Shown here: one piece after another, positions 45,799 through 54,551 of the stretch | Position numbering within the stretch: the stretch's first letter is position 1 | Layout: every line of letters starts with the position of its first letter | DNA from: Rhizobium sp. NXC14 | Lineage (GTDB): Bacteria; Pseudomonadota; Alphaproteobacteria; Rhizobiales; Rhizobiaceae | Assembly (NCBI RefSeq): GCF_002117485.1 | Contig: NZ_CP021033.1 | Coordinates: 372,001-436,000 of the forward strand | DNA length: 64,000 bases | Reading direction: 5' to 3' | Notes under the pieces: generated by a model | What the model was told of the DNA's origin: nothing | Databases searched by the model: none | The model's input: the letters and a program-made list of their open reading frames with translations, nothing else | Position numbers and translations under genes: made by a program

Positions 45799-47736
45799 TC
45801 AGCTCGTGAAGGTGAACTGCTGCGGCATCGCAGGTCCCGGATTGGGCCAGGACCAGCTATCCGGCTGCTTCTCGGGAACATTGCGCAGATTATTGCGGAT
45901 GATGCCGAAGCCGCCGACGGCGAGGCAAAGTCCGACAGTCTCGAATTCCTCCGCCGCGATGTCGAAGATCTGCTTCATGATTGCGCCGCGCTTGTCGAGA
46001 TCGGCCGTCGAACGCGCTTCGTCGAACAGCTTCATGCGCTTCTTTTGGCTTTCCGGCGGCTCCTCGCCACGCGCACCGTTGGATGTGTACCAGAGCGTCC
46101 ACGGAATGGCGTAACGCGAACCCTGCGGATGGAAGGCGAAGAAATCACGCGGGTCGAGCATCGGATCGAGACCACCCGGCCCCGGCCACACCTGCGCATC
46201 ATGGGCATTGTCGTCGCCGCGGGTATAATAGAGCGCCCGCTCGATCGTATTGACCTTCATGTCGATGCCAATCTGCGACCAATGCGTCTTTACCAGCTCC
46301 AGGGCATCGACGAGATCGGGATAAAGCGTCGGAATGACGTCGACCGAGAAGAACACCTTTTGACCGTCCGGCCGAAGGCGGAAGCCGTCGGGCCCCTTTT
46401 TGTAGCCAGCCTGATCTAGCATCGCGCCGGCTTTATCGACGTCATATTCGGTGAATTGCCGAGCGTATTTCTCGTGATACCAGGGATGGGTGGGACGTGG
46501 CCCCGCCTGATAGGGCTCGCTTTGGCCGAAATAGACGATGTCGATCAGTTCCTGGCGATTGATGCCGATCGAGAGCGCCTGCCGGAACGATTTGTCGGCA
46601 AACATCTTGCGCAGGGCAGGATCTTTATGGGTGATGTTGAAATAGATCTGGCACTGCTGCGAGGCGGAAGGAACGAGCGTCAGCAGTCGATAATCGCCCT
46701 TCTGCATGTTCTGGGACAGCGTCGGCTTGTTCGCCAGCACGCTGATGTGACGTTCCTGGATATCGATCTTTCCGGAGATGACGTTCAGCATCAGCGATTC
46801 GACATCCTGCGAGATGCCGAAGTTGATCTCATCGATGTAGGGAAGCTGGTTGCCTGCTGTATCGACCTGCCAGAAATAGGGGTTCCGGGCCATGACGACG
46901 CGCGTGGCGCCGCCGACATAGGGCTCCTTGACGACCCAAGGATCGAGCGTCGGCTTGTCGACATTGCCCCAGCGCGTCGGGATCTCGATATCGCCGCAGC
47001 GGCTGCGGAAGAGCTCCGTCCAGCTGGTAACGCCAGCCTTCTTCGCATCGGCCTCGATGTTGGGATTGTACTTCGGCAAGAACTGGCTGCAGTAATGCTT
47101 CGGGAAGAGCGTCGGATGCTGGCCGAGCGGCGTGGCGAGATTTTCGAGATAAAGCGCGTTCGGCGCCGCGAAGGTGAACTTCACCGTATAATCGTCGATC
47201 TTCTCGACAGTAACCGGCTTGCCGGCAACGGAGAGCTGCGACGGTGTCGCGCTGTAAAGTTCGGTGTTCTTGACGCAGTCTTCGATCGCAAAAACGATGT
47301 CGTCGGCCGTGAAGGGTTGGCCGTCGGACCAGCGCACACCTTCGATCAGATGGAAGGTGAATTGCGTCGCGTCGTCGCTGACCTCCCAGCGCTCGGCAAG
47401 GTTCGGCTGCACGGCGGTGAACTCCAGATTCCAGCGCACGAGGCTCTGGTTGCCGACCATGCGCAGGATGCCGTTGTGGTCGGATGAGCCGCGCAGGCCG
47501 CGGCGCAGCGTGCCGCCATAGGTGCCGACCTTCTCGAACGGCGTGACGACCATCGGCTTCTTCGGCAGGCGCTCGGTAAGAGGCGGCAGTTTGCCGTCTT
47601 TGACCAGCTGAGCCAGCGCAGGCGCTTCGCCGCCAGCCGCGAAGGCGCGACCGGCGATGGACAATGCTGCAGCACCAGCCATGCCGCCGAGAACGGCGCG
47701 GCGGGTGACACCGCGAGACAGAAATTCATTGGGCAT
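45799..47736 (-). CDS. Periplasmic binding protein, oligopeptide/oligosaccharide family 5, Tat signal
   Basis: Family 5 solute-binding protein of 645 residues, about 100 longer than classic DppA. The N-terminus has a twin-arginine motif (GVTRRAVLGGMAGAAALSIA) and cleavage near AFAAGG, so export is probably by Tat in folded form. Family segments: PNLAERWEVSDDATQFTFHL, EGVRWSDGQPFTADDIVFAI, and KSFRQALSIGINRQELID. Long members of this family often bind oligosaccharides, and a uronate or oligogalacturonide ligand would fit the neighbours. First gene of the minus-strand operon. Confidence 0.93.
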   Translation of the reverse strand: MPNEFLSRGVTRRAVLGGMAGAAALSIAGRAFAAGGEAPALAQLVKDGKLPPLTERLPKKPMVVTPFEKVGTYGGTLRRGLRGSSDHNGILRMVGNQSLVRWNLEFTAVQPNLAERWEVSDDATQFTFHLIEGVRWSDGQPFTADDIVFAIEDCVKNTELYSATPSQLSVAGKPVTVEKIDDYTVKFTFAAPNALYLENLATPLGQHPTLFPKHYCSQFLPKYNPNIEADAKKAGVTSWTELFRSRCGDIEIPTRWGNVDKPTLDPWVVKEPYVGGATRVVMARNPYFWQVDTAGNQLPYIDEINFGISQDVESLMLNVISGKIDIQERHISVLANKPTLSQNMQKGDYRLLTLVPSASQQCQIYFNITHKDPALRKMFADKSFRQALSIGINRQELIDIVYFGQSEPYQAGPRPTHPWYHEKYARQFTEYDVDKAGAMLDQAGYKKGPDGFRLRPDGQKVFFSVDVIPTLYPDLVDALELVKTHWSQIGIDMKVNTIERALYYTRGDDNAHDAQVWPGPGGLDPMLDPRDFFAFHPQGSRYAIPWTLWYTSNGARGEEPPESQKKRMKLFDEARSTADLDKRGAIMKQIFDIAAEEFETVGLCLAVGGFGIIRNNLRNVPEKQPDSWSWPNPGPAMPQQFTFTS

Positions 47737-48102
47737 CGATTCCTCCCCTTTATGCCGGTACAGGCTATTCCCGGCTGGTGCGGCGGGCTCCCGACCGCCA
47801 TTTTGCGCCCTCCTCGGCGCTAGGACGAAACCATAGACACGTTCTCAAATGATTACAAGAGTTGACAGATAATTACAGATTCTATAGCGATACAATATCG
47901 AACCAGGCGCCAAGCCATTGGACGTTCTACCGTGACTGGCAGATGAAGCTCAAGCTGTCAGATGCTGTAAACGGGTTTTATCACGGCCGGCGACGGGGCG
48001 ACGCCATGCCGGCGCATGGTCTGGAAGGCATATCTGGCTTCTATTCGCCGGAAGAGCCGATGGGCGTGAATTTGCCACTTGGCGGGAGAGAAAAGAGCGA
48101 TA
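47737..48102. promoter_or_regulatory. Divergent control region of the uronate transporter and GntR genes
   Basis: A 366-base region. A minus-strand promoter candidate reads TTGTAA-N17-TATGGT (47858 down to 47830) and serves the binding protein. A plus-strand TTGACA (47862-47867) faces the regulator; its best nearby -10 (TATAGC) has only a 15-base spacer. Direct repeats ATGATTACA (47849-47857) and ATAATTACA (47869-47877), 20 bases apart, overlap both and are candidate GntR sites. Confidence 0.5.
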
Positions 48103-48816
48103 ATGTCGTTTGCAGTCGATGCCGTTTCGACCCGGGGCGCAACACGCTTCAGCGATATCATCTACGAGAAGATCGTGGAAATGATCGCGGACGGCCATTT
48201 TCCGGTTAACGAGCGGCTGCCGTCGGAAACAAGGCTAGCCGCCGATTTCGGCGCCTCAAGACCCGTCGTGCGTGAAGCGCTCGAACGCCTGAGGGCCGAT
48301 GGTCTCGTCGTTTCACGCAAGGGCTCCGGTTCCTATGTCCGGCAACGGCCGGATTCGTCGATGCTGAAAATGGTTCCGGTCGGCTCGCTCGCCGATGTCC
48401 AGCGGTTCTTCGAATTCCGCGCCGGCCTCGAGGCCGAAGCTGCAGAGCTTGCCGCGCGAAACTGGCAGCCGGCCGACAAGGAGCGGATCACCGAGGCGCT
48501 TCTTGCCATCGAGCAATGTCTGAAGAACGGCGAACTCGGCGCCGACGAAGACCAGGCCCTGCACGATGCGATTGCGATGGCGACGGGCAATCAGTTTCAC
48601 ATCACCGTGCGCGAATGGTTCAAGCCGCATTTCGCCATCGGCCATTCCGTAACGCGAAGCCTGAGCCTGAAGCGGACCCCGGAGCAGATCCGCAGCGTCC
48701 AGGACGAGCATGCGGTGATCGTCGAGGCGATCTTCGCACGGCGGGAAACCGAAGCGCACGACGCGATGAAGAGACACATACTGAATGCGCGCGCCCGCAT
48801 GTTCCAGGGGGTTTGA
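48103..48816 (+). CDS. FadR/UxuR-type GntR regulator (FCD domain)
   Basis: GntR-family regulator of 237 residues: winged helix (IYEKIVEMIADGHFPVNERL, FGASRPVVREALERLRADGL) and an all-helical FCD effector domain (FFEFRAGLEAEAAELAARNW, DQALHDAIAMATGNQF, IRSVQDEHAVIVEAIFARR) with the metal-binding Asp/His pattern. This subgroup contains UxuR/ExuR and other uronate regulators. ATG at 48103 is chosen. It is the first gene of the plus-strand arm and probably represses both arms until a uronate-pathway metabolite is present. Confidence 0.92.
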   Translation: MSFAVDAVSTRGATRFSDIIYEKIVEMIADGHFPVNERLPSETRLAADFGASRPVVREALERLRADGLVVSRKGSGSYVRQRPDSSMLKMVPVGSLADVQRFFEFRAGLEAEAAELAARNWQPADKERITEALLAIEQCLKNGELGADEDQALHDAIAMATGNQFHITVREWFKPHFAIGHSVTRSLSLKRTPEQIRSVQDEHAVIVEAIFARRETEAHDAMKRHILNARARMFQGV

Positions 48817-48837
48817 GCGACAATGGGAGGAACGACG

Positions 48838-49668
48838 ATGAGACGGATCGCGATGACGGGCGCCGCCGGACGTGTCGGGACGCTGCTGCGCCCGTTTCTC
48901 CGGCAGCATTTCGAGCATCTCAGCCTCATCGACATTCATGAGCCCGAGGAACTGGCCGAGAATGAGAGCTTCGTCCGTGCCGATCTGTCGAAGCTCGACG
49001 AGGCCACGGCCGCTTTGCGCGGTGTCGACGGGGCCATTCATCTTGCCGGCATCGCCAGCGGAGTCGACATGAATGCCATTTTGCAGGCCAATGTGCTCGG
49101 GACGTACAATCTCTACGAGGCGGCTCGGATCAACAAGGTCGAGAGGATGGTCTACGCCTCGAGCAACCATGCCACGGGTTTTTACCCGCGCGGCCAAGTC
49201 ATCTCGCCGCTCGATCCCATGCGGCCGGACAGCCCCTACGGACTGTCAAAATGCTGGGGCGAACTGGTGGCGGGTCTCTATTACGACACATCGGGCATTC
49301 GCTCCCTTTCCATCCGCATCGGCAACGCCGGCACCTACCCGAACAGCGAGCGCTCGATCGCGATCTGGATCAGCGCCCGCGATCTGGCGCAACTGGTGCT
49401 GATCGGCCTCACCCACCCGCAGATCGCCGCAACGGTTGTTTACGGCGTTTCCGATACCGACACGAAATGGTGGGACAATGATCTGGCGACACGGCTTGGT
49501 TACCAGCCGCAGGATCGGCCGCGTGATCACGCCCGTATCGAGGACCGAGCGGAGGGGCGGGTCGCCCTTGCATTCCAGGGCGGCGGTTTCTGCGAATTCA
49601 ATCACGACGGCAACATCCGCATGCGCGATGCCGAGGGCCTCGTCAAAGACCTGGAGAAAATCTCGTGA
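48838..49668 (+). CDS. Uronate dehydrogenase-like NAD-dependent oxidoreductase
   Basis: Extended-SDR protein of 276 residues: MRRIAMTGAAGRVGTLLRPF at the start, GAIHLAGIASG, NLYEAARINKVERMVYASSN, catalytic YGLSKCWGE (Tyr-x3-Lys), and WWDNDLATRLGY late in the chain. This matches the pattern of Agrobacterium Udh, which oxidises galacturonate/glucuronate to the aldaro-lactone with NAD. ATG at 48838 is preferred because GGGAGG precedes it; an ATG at 48823 overlaps that site. The stop overlaps the lactonase start, indicating coupling. Confidence 0.87.
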   Translation: MRRIAMTGAAGRVGTLLRPFLRQHFEHLSLIDIHEPEELAENESFVRADLSKLDEATAALRGVDGAIHLAGIASGVDMNAILQANVLGTYNLYEAARINKVERMVYASSNHATGFYPRGQVISPLDPMRPDSPYGLSKCWGELVAGLYYDTSGIRSLSIRIGNAGTYPNSERSIAIWISARDLAQLVLIGLTHPQIAATVVYGVSDTDTKWWDNDLATRLGYQPQDRPRDHARIEDRAEGRVALAFQGGGFCEFNHDGNIRMRDAEGLVKDLEKIS

Positions 49669-50552
49669 CGGCGCCCCGGCTCATCGAGCCGAAGGCTCGT
49701 TCGGTCCTGCAGCAACCGCTGACGGTCGGTGAATCGCCCGTGTGGGACGAGCAGACCGGCGCTCTCTGGCTCGTCGATATCCTCGCGCCGGCGGTGGTCC
49801 GGTGCTCGGCAGACGGCAAGGTGGAGCGCTTCGACATGCCTTCCGCGGCCGGTAGTCTTGGACTTTGCCGCGACGGCCGGATCGTTGTCGGCCTCCGGAC
49901 CGGCGTCCATCTCTTCGATCCCGTGTCTCGTGATCTCCAATTTTTGTGCGATCCGGTCGGACGCGAGATGATCGGCCGCCTCAACGACGGCAAGGTTGGG
50001 CCGGATGGCCACTTCTGGGTCGGCTCGATCAGCGAGGCCAAGCCGCAGGTGAATGACGCGGCGCTCTTCCGTGTCGGGCCGGATGGCAGCACGCGGACCG
50101 CGGCAACGGGGCTGACGAGTTCCAACGGCCTTGCCTGGTCGCCGGACGGCCGGCGGATGTATCACTCCGACAGCCGGCAGTGCTTCCTCCAAGTCTTCGA
50201 TTTCGATTCCGAGACGGGCGAACTCGGCGAGGCTCGGCAGCTGCGCAGTTTCACCGAAGAGCAAGGCCGTCCCGACGGGGCGACCACCGATCGCGACGGG
50301 TTCTATTGGAGTGCCGGCGTCTCTGCCGGTCGTCTCAACCGGATATCGCCCGAAGGCGAAATCGTCGAAATCTACATTCTGCCGGTCGCAGCGCCGACAA
50401 TGCCGTGTTTCGGAGGGCCTGATTTCAGGACCCTCTACGTCACGAGCCTGTCGACAGACCGCACCGGACGTTTCGAGGCTGGCACGGTCATCGCCTTCGA
50501 CGTGGATGCGGAGGGCCTGCCGCCTTTCCGCTTCGCCAAACAATCATCCTGA
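49665..50552 (+). CDS. SMP-30/gluconolactonase-family lactonase
   Basis: Six-bladed propeller lactonase of 295 residues. Metal and active-site landmarks: GESPVWDEQTGALWLVDILA near the N-terminus, NDGKVGPDGHFWVGS, SNGLAWSPDGRRMYHSDS and FGGPDFRTLYVTS. It would hydrolyse the aldaro-lactone made by the uronate dehydrogenase. The start codon is GTG and overlaps the previous stop (GTGA). It is followed 22 bases later by the KdgD-like gene. Confidence 0.92.
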   Translation: MTAPRLIEPKARSVLQQPLTVGESPVWDEQTGALWLVDILAPAVVRCSADGKVERFDMPSAAGSLGLCRDGRIVVGLRTGVHLFDPVSRDLQFLCDPVGREMIGRLNDGKVGPDGHFWVGSISEAKPQVNDAALFRVGPDGSTRTAATGLTSSNGLAWSPDGRRMYHSDSRQCFLQVFDFDSETGELGEARQLRSFTEEQGRPDGATTDRDGFYWSAGVSAGRLNRISPEGEIVEIYILPVAAPTMPCFGGPDFRTLYVTSLSTDRTGRFEAGTVIAFDVDAEGLPPFRFAKQSS

Positions 50553-50574
50553 TGGAAAGCGACGGGGGAGAAAA

Positions 50575-51519
50575 ATGAGCATCGCGATCATGCGCAAGGC
50601 GCTCAGGGGCGTGTCGGGCGTTCCCGTCACGGCTTATGACGCCGGGGGCGAAGTCGAGCCCCGGATTACCGCGAAGGTTTATGAACGGGTAGCCGCGGCC
50701 GGCATTCACAACATCGTCGCAGCCGGCAATACCGGGGAATTCTATGCCCTGACGCCGCAGGAGATCCGGATCGTCCACGAGGCGGCGGTTTCAGGCGTCG
50801 ACGGCCGCGCGCCGGTGACGGCGGCGATCGGCCGGTCGCTGCGCGAGGCGATAGGCATGGCCAGGGATGCAGCCGCGATCGGCGCCTCCGCCGTGATGTC
50901 GCATCAGCCCGTCGATCCTTTCGCGGCACCATCGGCCCAGATCGATTATTTCTGCAATCTCGCCGATGCTTCCCCCCTGCCGCTCGTCGCCTATGTCAGG
51001 GCCGAAGGTTTCAGCGTCGCCGAGATCGTCCGCCTCGCCAACCACGGCAATATTGCCGGCATCAAGTTCGCCACGACTGATCTGATGCTGCTGTCGCGGG
51101 CGATCCCCGCCGCCGATCCGAATGGCGCGCTATTCGTCTGCGGCCTGGCGGAGAGCTGGGCGCCGACATTCACCGCAGCCGGCGCGCGCGGCTTCACCTC
51201 AGGCCTCGTCAACGTCGCCCCGAAGCTTTCGCTCGCCGTCCACGAAGCGCTTGAGAAAGGCGATTTCGCCGCGGCGAGAGCGATCGTCAACAAGCTTGAA
51301 CCCTTCGAGCGGATGCGCACCAAGTTCCGCAACGGCGCGAACGTCACCGTCGTCAAAGAGGCCGTCACCTATTCCGGCCTCGATGCTGGCCCGGTGCGCG
51401 TGCCGGGATTGACGCGGCTAGACGCGCAGGATCGCGACGAGCTGCATCGGCTGCTTCGCGGTTGGGAGGCCGAGGGCGACATTCAAACGGACTGGCGGGA
51501 CGTCAAGGCAGCGGGCTGA
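50575..51519 (+). CDS. DHDPS/KdgD-family dehydratase or aldolase
   Basis: (Beta/alpha)8 lyase of 314 residues of the dihydrodipicolinate synthase superfamily. Schiff-base Lys is in GIKFATTDL, the conserved Tyr in PLVAYVRAEG, and the carboxylate loop in AAGNTGEFYALTPQE. In this context the best candidate activity is 5-dehydro-4-deoxyglucarate dehydratase (KdgD), giving 2-oxoglutarate semialdehyde; 2-keto-3-deoxy sugar-acid aldolase is the alternative. A GGGGGAG ribosome site precedes the ATG. Last gene of the plus-strand arm. No semialdehyde dehydrogenase follows. Confidence 0.9.
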   Translation: MSIAIMRKALRGVSGVPVTAYDAGGEVEPRITAKVYERVAAAGIHNIVAAGNTGEFYALTPQEIRIVHEAAVSGVDGRAPVTAAIGRSLREAIGMARDAAAIGASAVMSHQPVDPFAAPSAQIDYFCNLADASPLPLVAYVRAEGFSVAEIVRLANHGNIAGIKFATTDLMLLSRAIPAADPNGALFVCGLAESWAPTFTAAGARGFTSGLVNVAPKLSLAVHEALEKGDFAAARAIVNKLEPFERMRTKFRNGANVTVVKEAVTYSGLDAGPVRVPGLTRLDAQDRDELHRLLRGWEAEGDIQTDWRDVKAAG

Positions 51520-51921
51520 ATTCGAACATCATTCCCGCACCCCTATACGCATGGGCTGCCGGCTTCCCTGCCGAAGATCGAGTATCCGCCGGCCCGACTG
51601 CCGATCCTGAAGCGCGATCCCGATTTCGCAGTGGAGCCGCGTCGCCATCATGGAAACGGGTGAGATCGTCGAACAGGTCGATATTGAAGCCTTGTGAAAG
51701 GCGCGGTCGAACATCCCTATTCGCAACGCTTGCTGCGGGCGAGCCGTATGTATGGTCGGGTCTAGCTCTCCTCCTCTTCCAGAGAAAAGCTGGCAGTCCG
51801 CTTCAGCCTCAGTGCACAGTCCCCAATGGTCACCGCCCGCGTAGCTCCATAGTGCCCTCAGTTTTTTGTGAAGAGGTGCCGGCATCGAGAGACAACCAGA
51901 GTGACACTTGACCCGCGCACA
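51520..51921. other. Spacer with possible decayed coding sequence
   Basis: About 400 bases without an intact gene. Between 51550 and 51710 short in-frame pieces read like protein (LPKIEYPPARLPILKRDPDF in one frame, VAIMETGEIVEQVD in another), as if a gene had been frameshifted. I cannot name its family. The rest shows nothing I can interpret. Confidence 0.3.
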
Positions 51922-53115
51922 ATGTATCAATGCGATCATTACCGCGAAGCTGTCACCCGCTTCGATCAAAATTCTTATCGGGCGTATTCTCAGCCCCAAT
52001 ATTCGAAAGGCGTCATTCTCGTGCCTGCCCTCGTTCTTCCCAGCCGCCCTTTATCGCTTGCACCTGATGTGATCTCCACGCCGCGGGCTTACTTCTGGGC
52101 CACTCCCGTCATCGCGGCACTGGCGGTGTTTATAGTCACCTGGCAAGCGCCCGGCGTCATCAGGGATTTTCAGATCAGCCAAAATCCGTTGGCCCTTGAG
52201 AATGGTGACGTCCAAAGCGGGAGATGCACGACACGCAAGCTCTTCTTTACTGACTGTGAGGCGCGCCTCGTCTACAATTACGACGGCCGCAAATACGACA
52301 CGGAAGCCGAAGTGATGTTCGTCGATTTTCATACCGGCGACTATGAAACCGGCGTGGTGATCTCGGCCGATCATCCGGAATTGGCGACAATGAGCCTCGG
52401 TCTTGACAAGCTCTGGAACCGGATCATAACCCTCACCGTATTTGCCCTGTTTCTTGGCAGCATGAGCCTTGGAACACTGTTCCAGGCCCTGCGGATATGG
52501 AGGGTCAAACGGCATCTGCGCCAGCCGGCGTTCTTGGATACCATACCGGTGGAAATTGCTGCGTTTCATCGCAAGCGCAACATTCTTTCCGTCACCTACA
52601 ATGACAAGATCGCCAACGGTCGGACTGGTCGATCAGCCTACACCCAGATGAAGGGAGGTCAGGAGCCTTTGATTGTGGGGGAGGCAAACGGCAAAGCCGT
52701 GGGCTTGGCGGTCCGGCATGGCAGGACAGCGCTGCCAGTGCTTCTGGATGATCGTCTGCAGCGTATCGGGCTGACGGATGACGAGCGAAAGGTTGCGCTT
52801 GCGCAATTCTCCCAGCTCGGCGGTGGCCAGACTGTGCCGGTCTTGATCGGCAAGCGCGGAAAAACGATGTCAGTCGCGGGCCGGCTGCGGCTGTTTTTCG
52901 GCACCCTCCTCTTGATCCTGGCCGGCTTCATCGGTTTCTGGCTTTGGTATGTGACGAGTGCCAGCACACCTTTCCAGTCGCCGGGGATGGATATCAACAA
53001 TCTCATGCCGACACCATTGAACAAATGGGGATGCATTCAATTGCGGAAGCGGTTCGGCCAGGATCGAGCTCCGTTCGGATGCGTTGCTGACGATTACACA
53101 AGCTGGAAATACTGA
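51922..53115 (+). CDS. Membrane protein of unknown function
   Basis: A protein of up to 397 residues with three membrane segments: near the N-terminus (AYFWATPVIAALAVFIVTW), mid-chain (IITLTVFALFLGSMSLGTLF) and C-terminal (LFFGTLLLILAGFIGFWLWY). Between the first two lies an extracytoplasmic domain with a Cys pair (GRCTTRKLFFTDCEARLVYN) typical of DUF3592-like layouts. Two further Cys occur after the last segment. The start is uncertain: ATG 51922, or GTG 52021 where the recognisable sequence begins. No operon partner; function not recognised. Confidence 0.7.
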   Translation: MYQCDHYREAVTRFDQNSYRAYSQPQYSKGVILVPALVLPSRPLSLAPDVISTPRAYFWATPVIAALAVFIVTWQAPGVIRDFQISQNPLALENGDVQSGRCTTRKLFFTDCEARLVYNYDGRKYDTEAEVMFVDFHTGDYETGVVISADHPELATMSLGLDKLWNRIITLTVFALFLGSMSLGTLFQALRIWRVKRHLRQPAFLDTIPVEIAAFHRKRNILSVTYNDKIANGRTGRSAYTQMKGGQEPLIVGEANGKAVGLAVRHGRTALPVLLDDRLQRIGLTDDERKVALAQFSQLGGGQTVPVLIGKRGKTMSVAGRLRLFFGTLLLILAGFIGFWLWYVTSASTPFQSPGMDINNLMPTPLNKWGCIQLRKRFGQDRAPFGCVADDYTSWKY

Positions 53116-53178
53116 AGACAGGCCGGGCCTCCCGCTCGCGCTCAACCTGACGGACACTGGCGCAGTTTGGCCAGCATA

Positions 53179-53290
53179 GAGCGCCGTGCGTCCTTCGGAC
53201 GCACGATGGACGCTCTAATACTATAGAACAACGCATCGTGTTTTCCGAAAACCGATTCCGCCTTTCGAACCTATGCGCTGATGCAGCGCA
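53179..53290. repeat. Rhizobium-type intergenic palindromic repeat (RIME-like)
   Basis: A nested hairpin: outer arms AGAGCG/CGCTCT and inner perfect stem GTGCGTCC-TTC-GGACGCAC (53186-53204). This is followed by GCATCGTGTTTTCCGAAAAC and a closing ATGCG. The arrangement matches the mosaic repeats common between genes in Rhizobium. It lies between two unrelated genes. Confidence 0.65.
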
Positions 53291-53370
53291 GGATGGTTCA
53301 CATCGGCAGCGTTAGGGTCGAATCCGCACCTGGCCGCGCACGCGCGGCCGTTTTTGCGAGGATGCGAGAG

Positions 53371-54288
53371 ATGAAGACGAAGGCGGCTGTCGCCAATGCC
53401 GGAAACCTGATCATGACGGGCGTCGTGCTGATGCTGCTCGGCGATCTGCTGTTTGCCCTGAATGATGCGATGGGCAAATGGCTGGTGGCAAGCTTTGCCG
53501 TCGGCCAGGTGCTGGTGATCCGCTCGGTCGGCGCCTTCATCGTCCTGGGGCCGATGATCCTGCGGCAAGGGCCAATGGCCCTCCTCCGCGTCGAGCAGAA
53601 AGGCTTGCAGTTCATGCGGGTCGTCCTGGCGACCGGCGATGTCGCGCTGTTCTACGCGGCCGTCGCCTATCTGCCGCTCGCCGATGTCATGACCTTCTAT
53701 ATGGCGGGGCCGATCTATATTGCGGCGCTCTCGCATTTCTTTCTCGGGGAAAAGATCGGCTGGCGCCGCTGGCTCGCCGTTCTGGTTGGCTTCGCCGGCG
53801 TCGTTATCGCACTGCGCCCTTCGACGGCGATGCTGTCGCTTCCCTCTCTCTTCGGCCTCGCCGGCAGCTTTTCCTTCGCGCTGTCACTGGTGATGAGCCG
53901 CTACCTTCGCTCGACCAGCGACACGACGCTGGTGACATGGCAAACGGTCGCCGCCCTTGCCACCGGCATCGTGCTCAGCATCGGCAACTGGCAGCCGGCA
54001 ACATCAATCGATTGGGCCGGCATGCTGCTGCTCGGCATCGTCGCCACCTGCGCGCATCTGCTCATCACCCGCTCGCTCAAGCTCGCGCCGGCGTCGCTGC
54101 TGGCGCCGCTGCAATATACGCTGCTGCTCTGGGCGATCGTACTGGGCTACATCTTCTTCAATGACATTCCCGATGCGCAGATCATCGTCGGCGCCGCAAT
54201 CATCGTCTTTGCCGGTCTTTTCATCTTCCACCGGAAGAACCTGAAGGAGACGGTGCCGTCGGAAGCCGTCCCCCCGGACGGGCACTGA
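53371..54288 (+). CDS. EamA/DMT-family transporter
   Basis: Drug/metabolite transporter of 305 residues with ten hydrophobic segments in two EamA repeats. Repeat 1 starts LIMTGVVLMLLGDLLFALND; repeat 2 starts LFGLAGSFSFALSLVMSRYL. FLGEKIGWRRWLAVLVGFAG is the conserved end of repeat 1. Probably exports a metabolite or amino acid; the substrate is unknown. ATG at 53371 is chosen; an ATG three codons upstream is also possible. It stands alone after the RIME-like repeat. Confidence 0.88.
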   Translation: MKTKAAVANAGNLIMTGVVLMLLGDLLFALNDAMGKWLVASFAVGQVLVIRSVGAFIVLGPMILRQGPMALLRVEQKGLQFMRVVLATGDVALFYAAVAYLPLADVMTFYMAGPIYIAALSHFFLGEKIGWRRWLAVLVGFAGVVIALRPSTAMLSLPSLFGLAGSFSFALSLVMSRYLRSTSDTTLVTWQTVAALATGIVLSIGNWQPATSIDWAGMLLLGIVATCAHLLITRSLKLAPASLLAPLQYTLLLWAIVLGYIFFNDIPDAQIIVGAAIIVFAGLFIFHRKNLKETVPSEAVPPDGH

Positions 54289-54551
54289 CAAACCGGATCG
54301 GCGTCTTGCCGGGAAGGATCATCTTGCTGGCGCCGTTCCGGCGGGCAAGGACCTAATATTCGACTGTCGTCAGCACGTAACACCCTTTTGTTTTGTCCGA
54401 TACGGACTGGACAAGCGTCCTCGGTTCAAGACAGATTGTTCTGCCCGTCACGAGAGCCGCGTCTCCGGATAAATACGCCTTCTCGGCCCTCGTCACATGC
54501 CCGGGACATCGAATTCATCGATTGACCTTCAACCAAGGCTAGGAAGGCGTC

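Noticed and set aside
51529..51999. Minus-strand 156-residue frame after the KdgD-like gene
   Set aside because: No ribosome site, no recognisable motif and a Cys/His-scattered composition unlike neighbouring genes.
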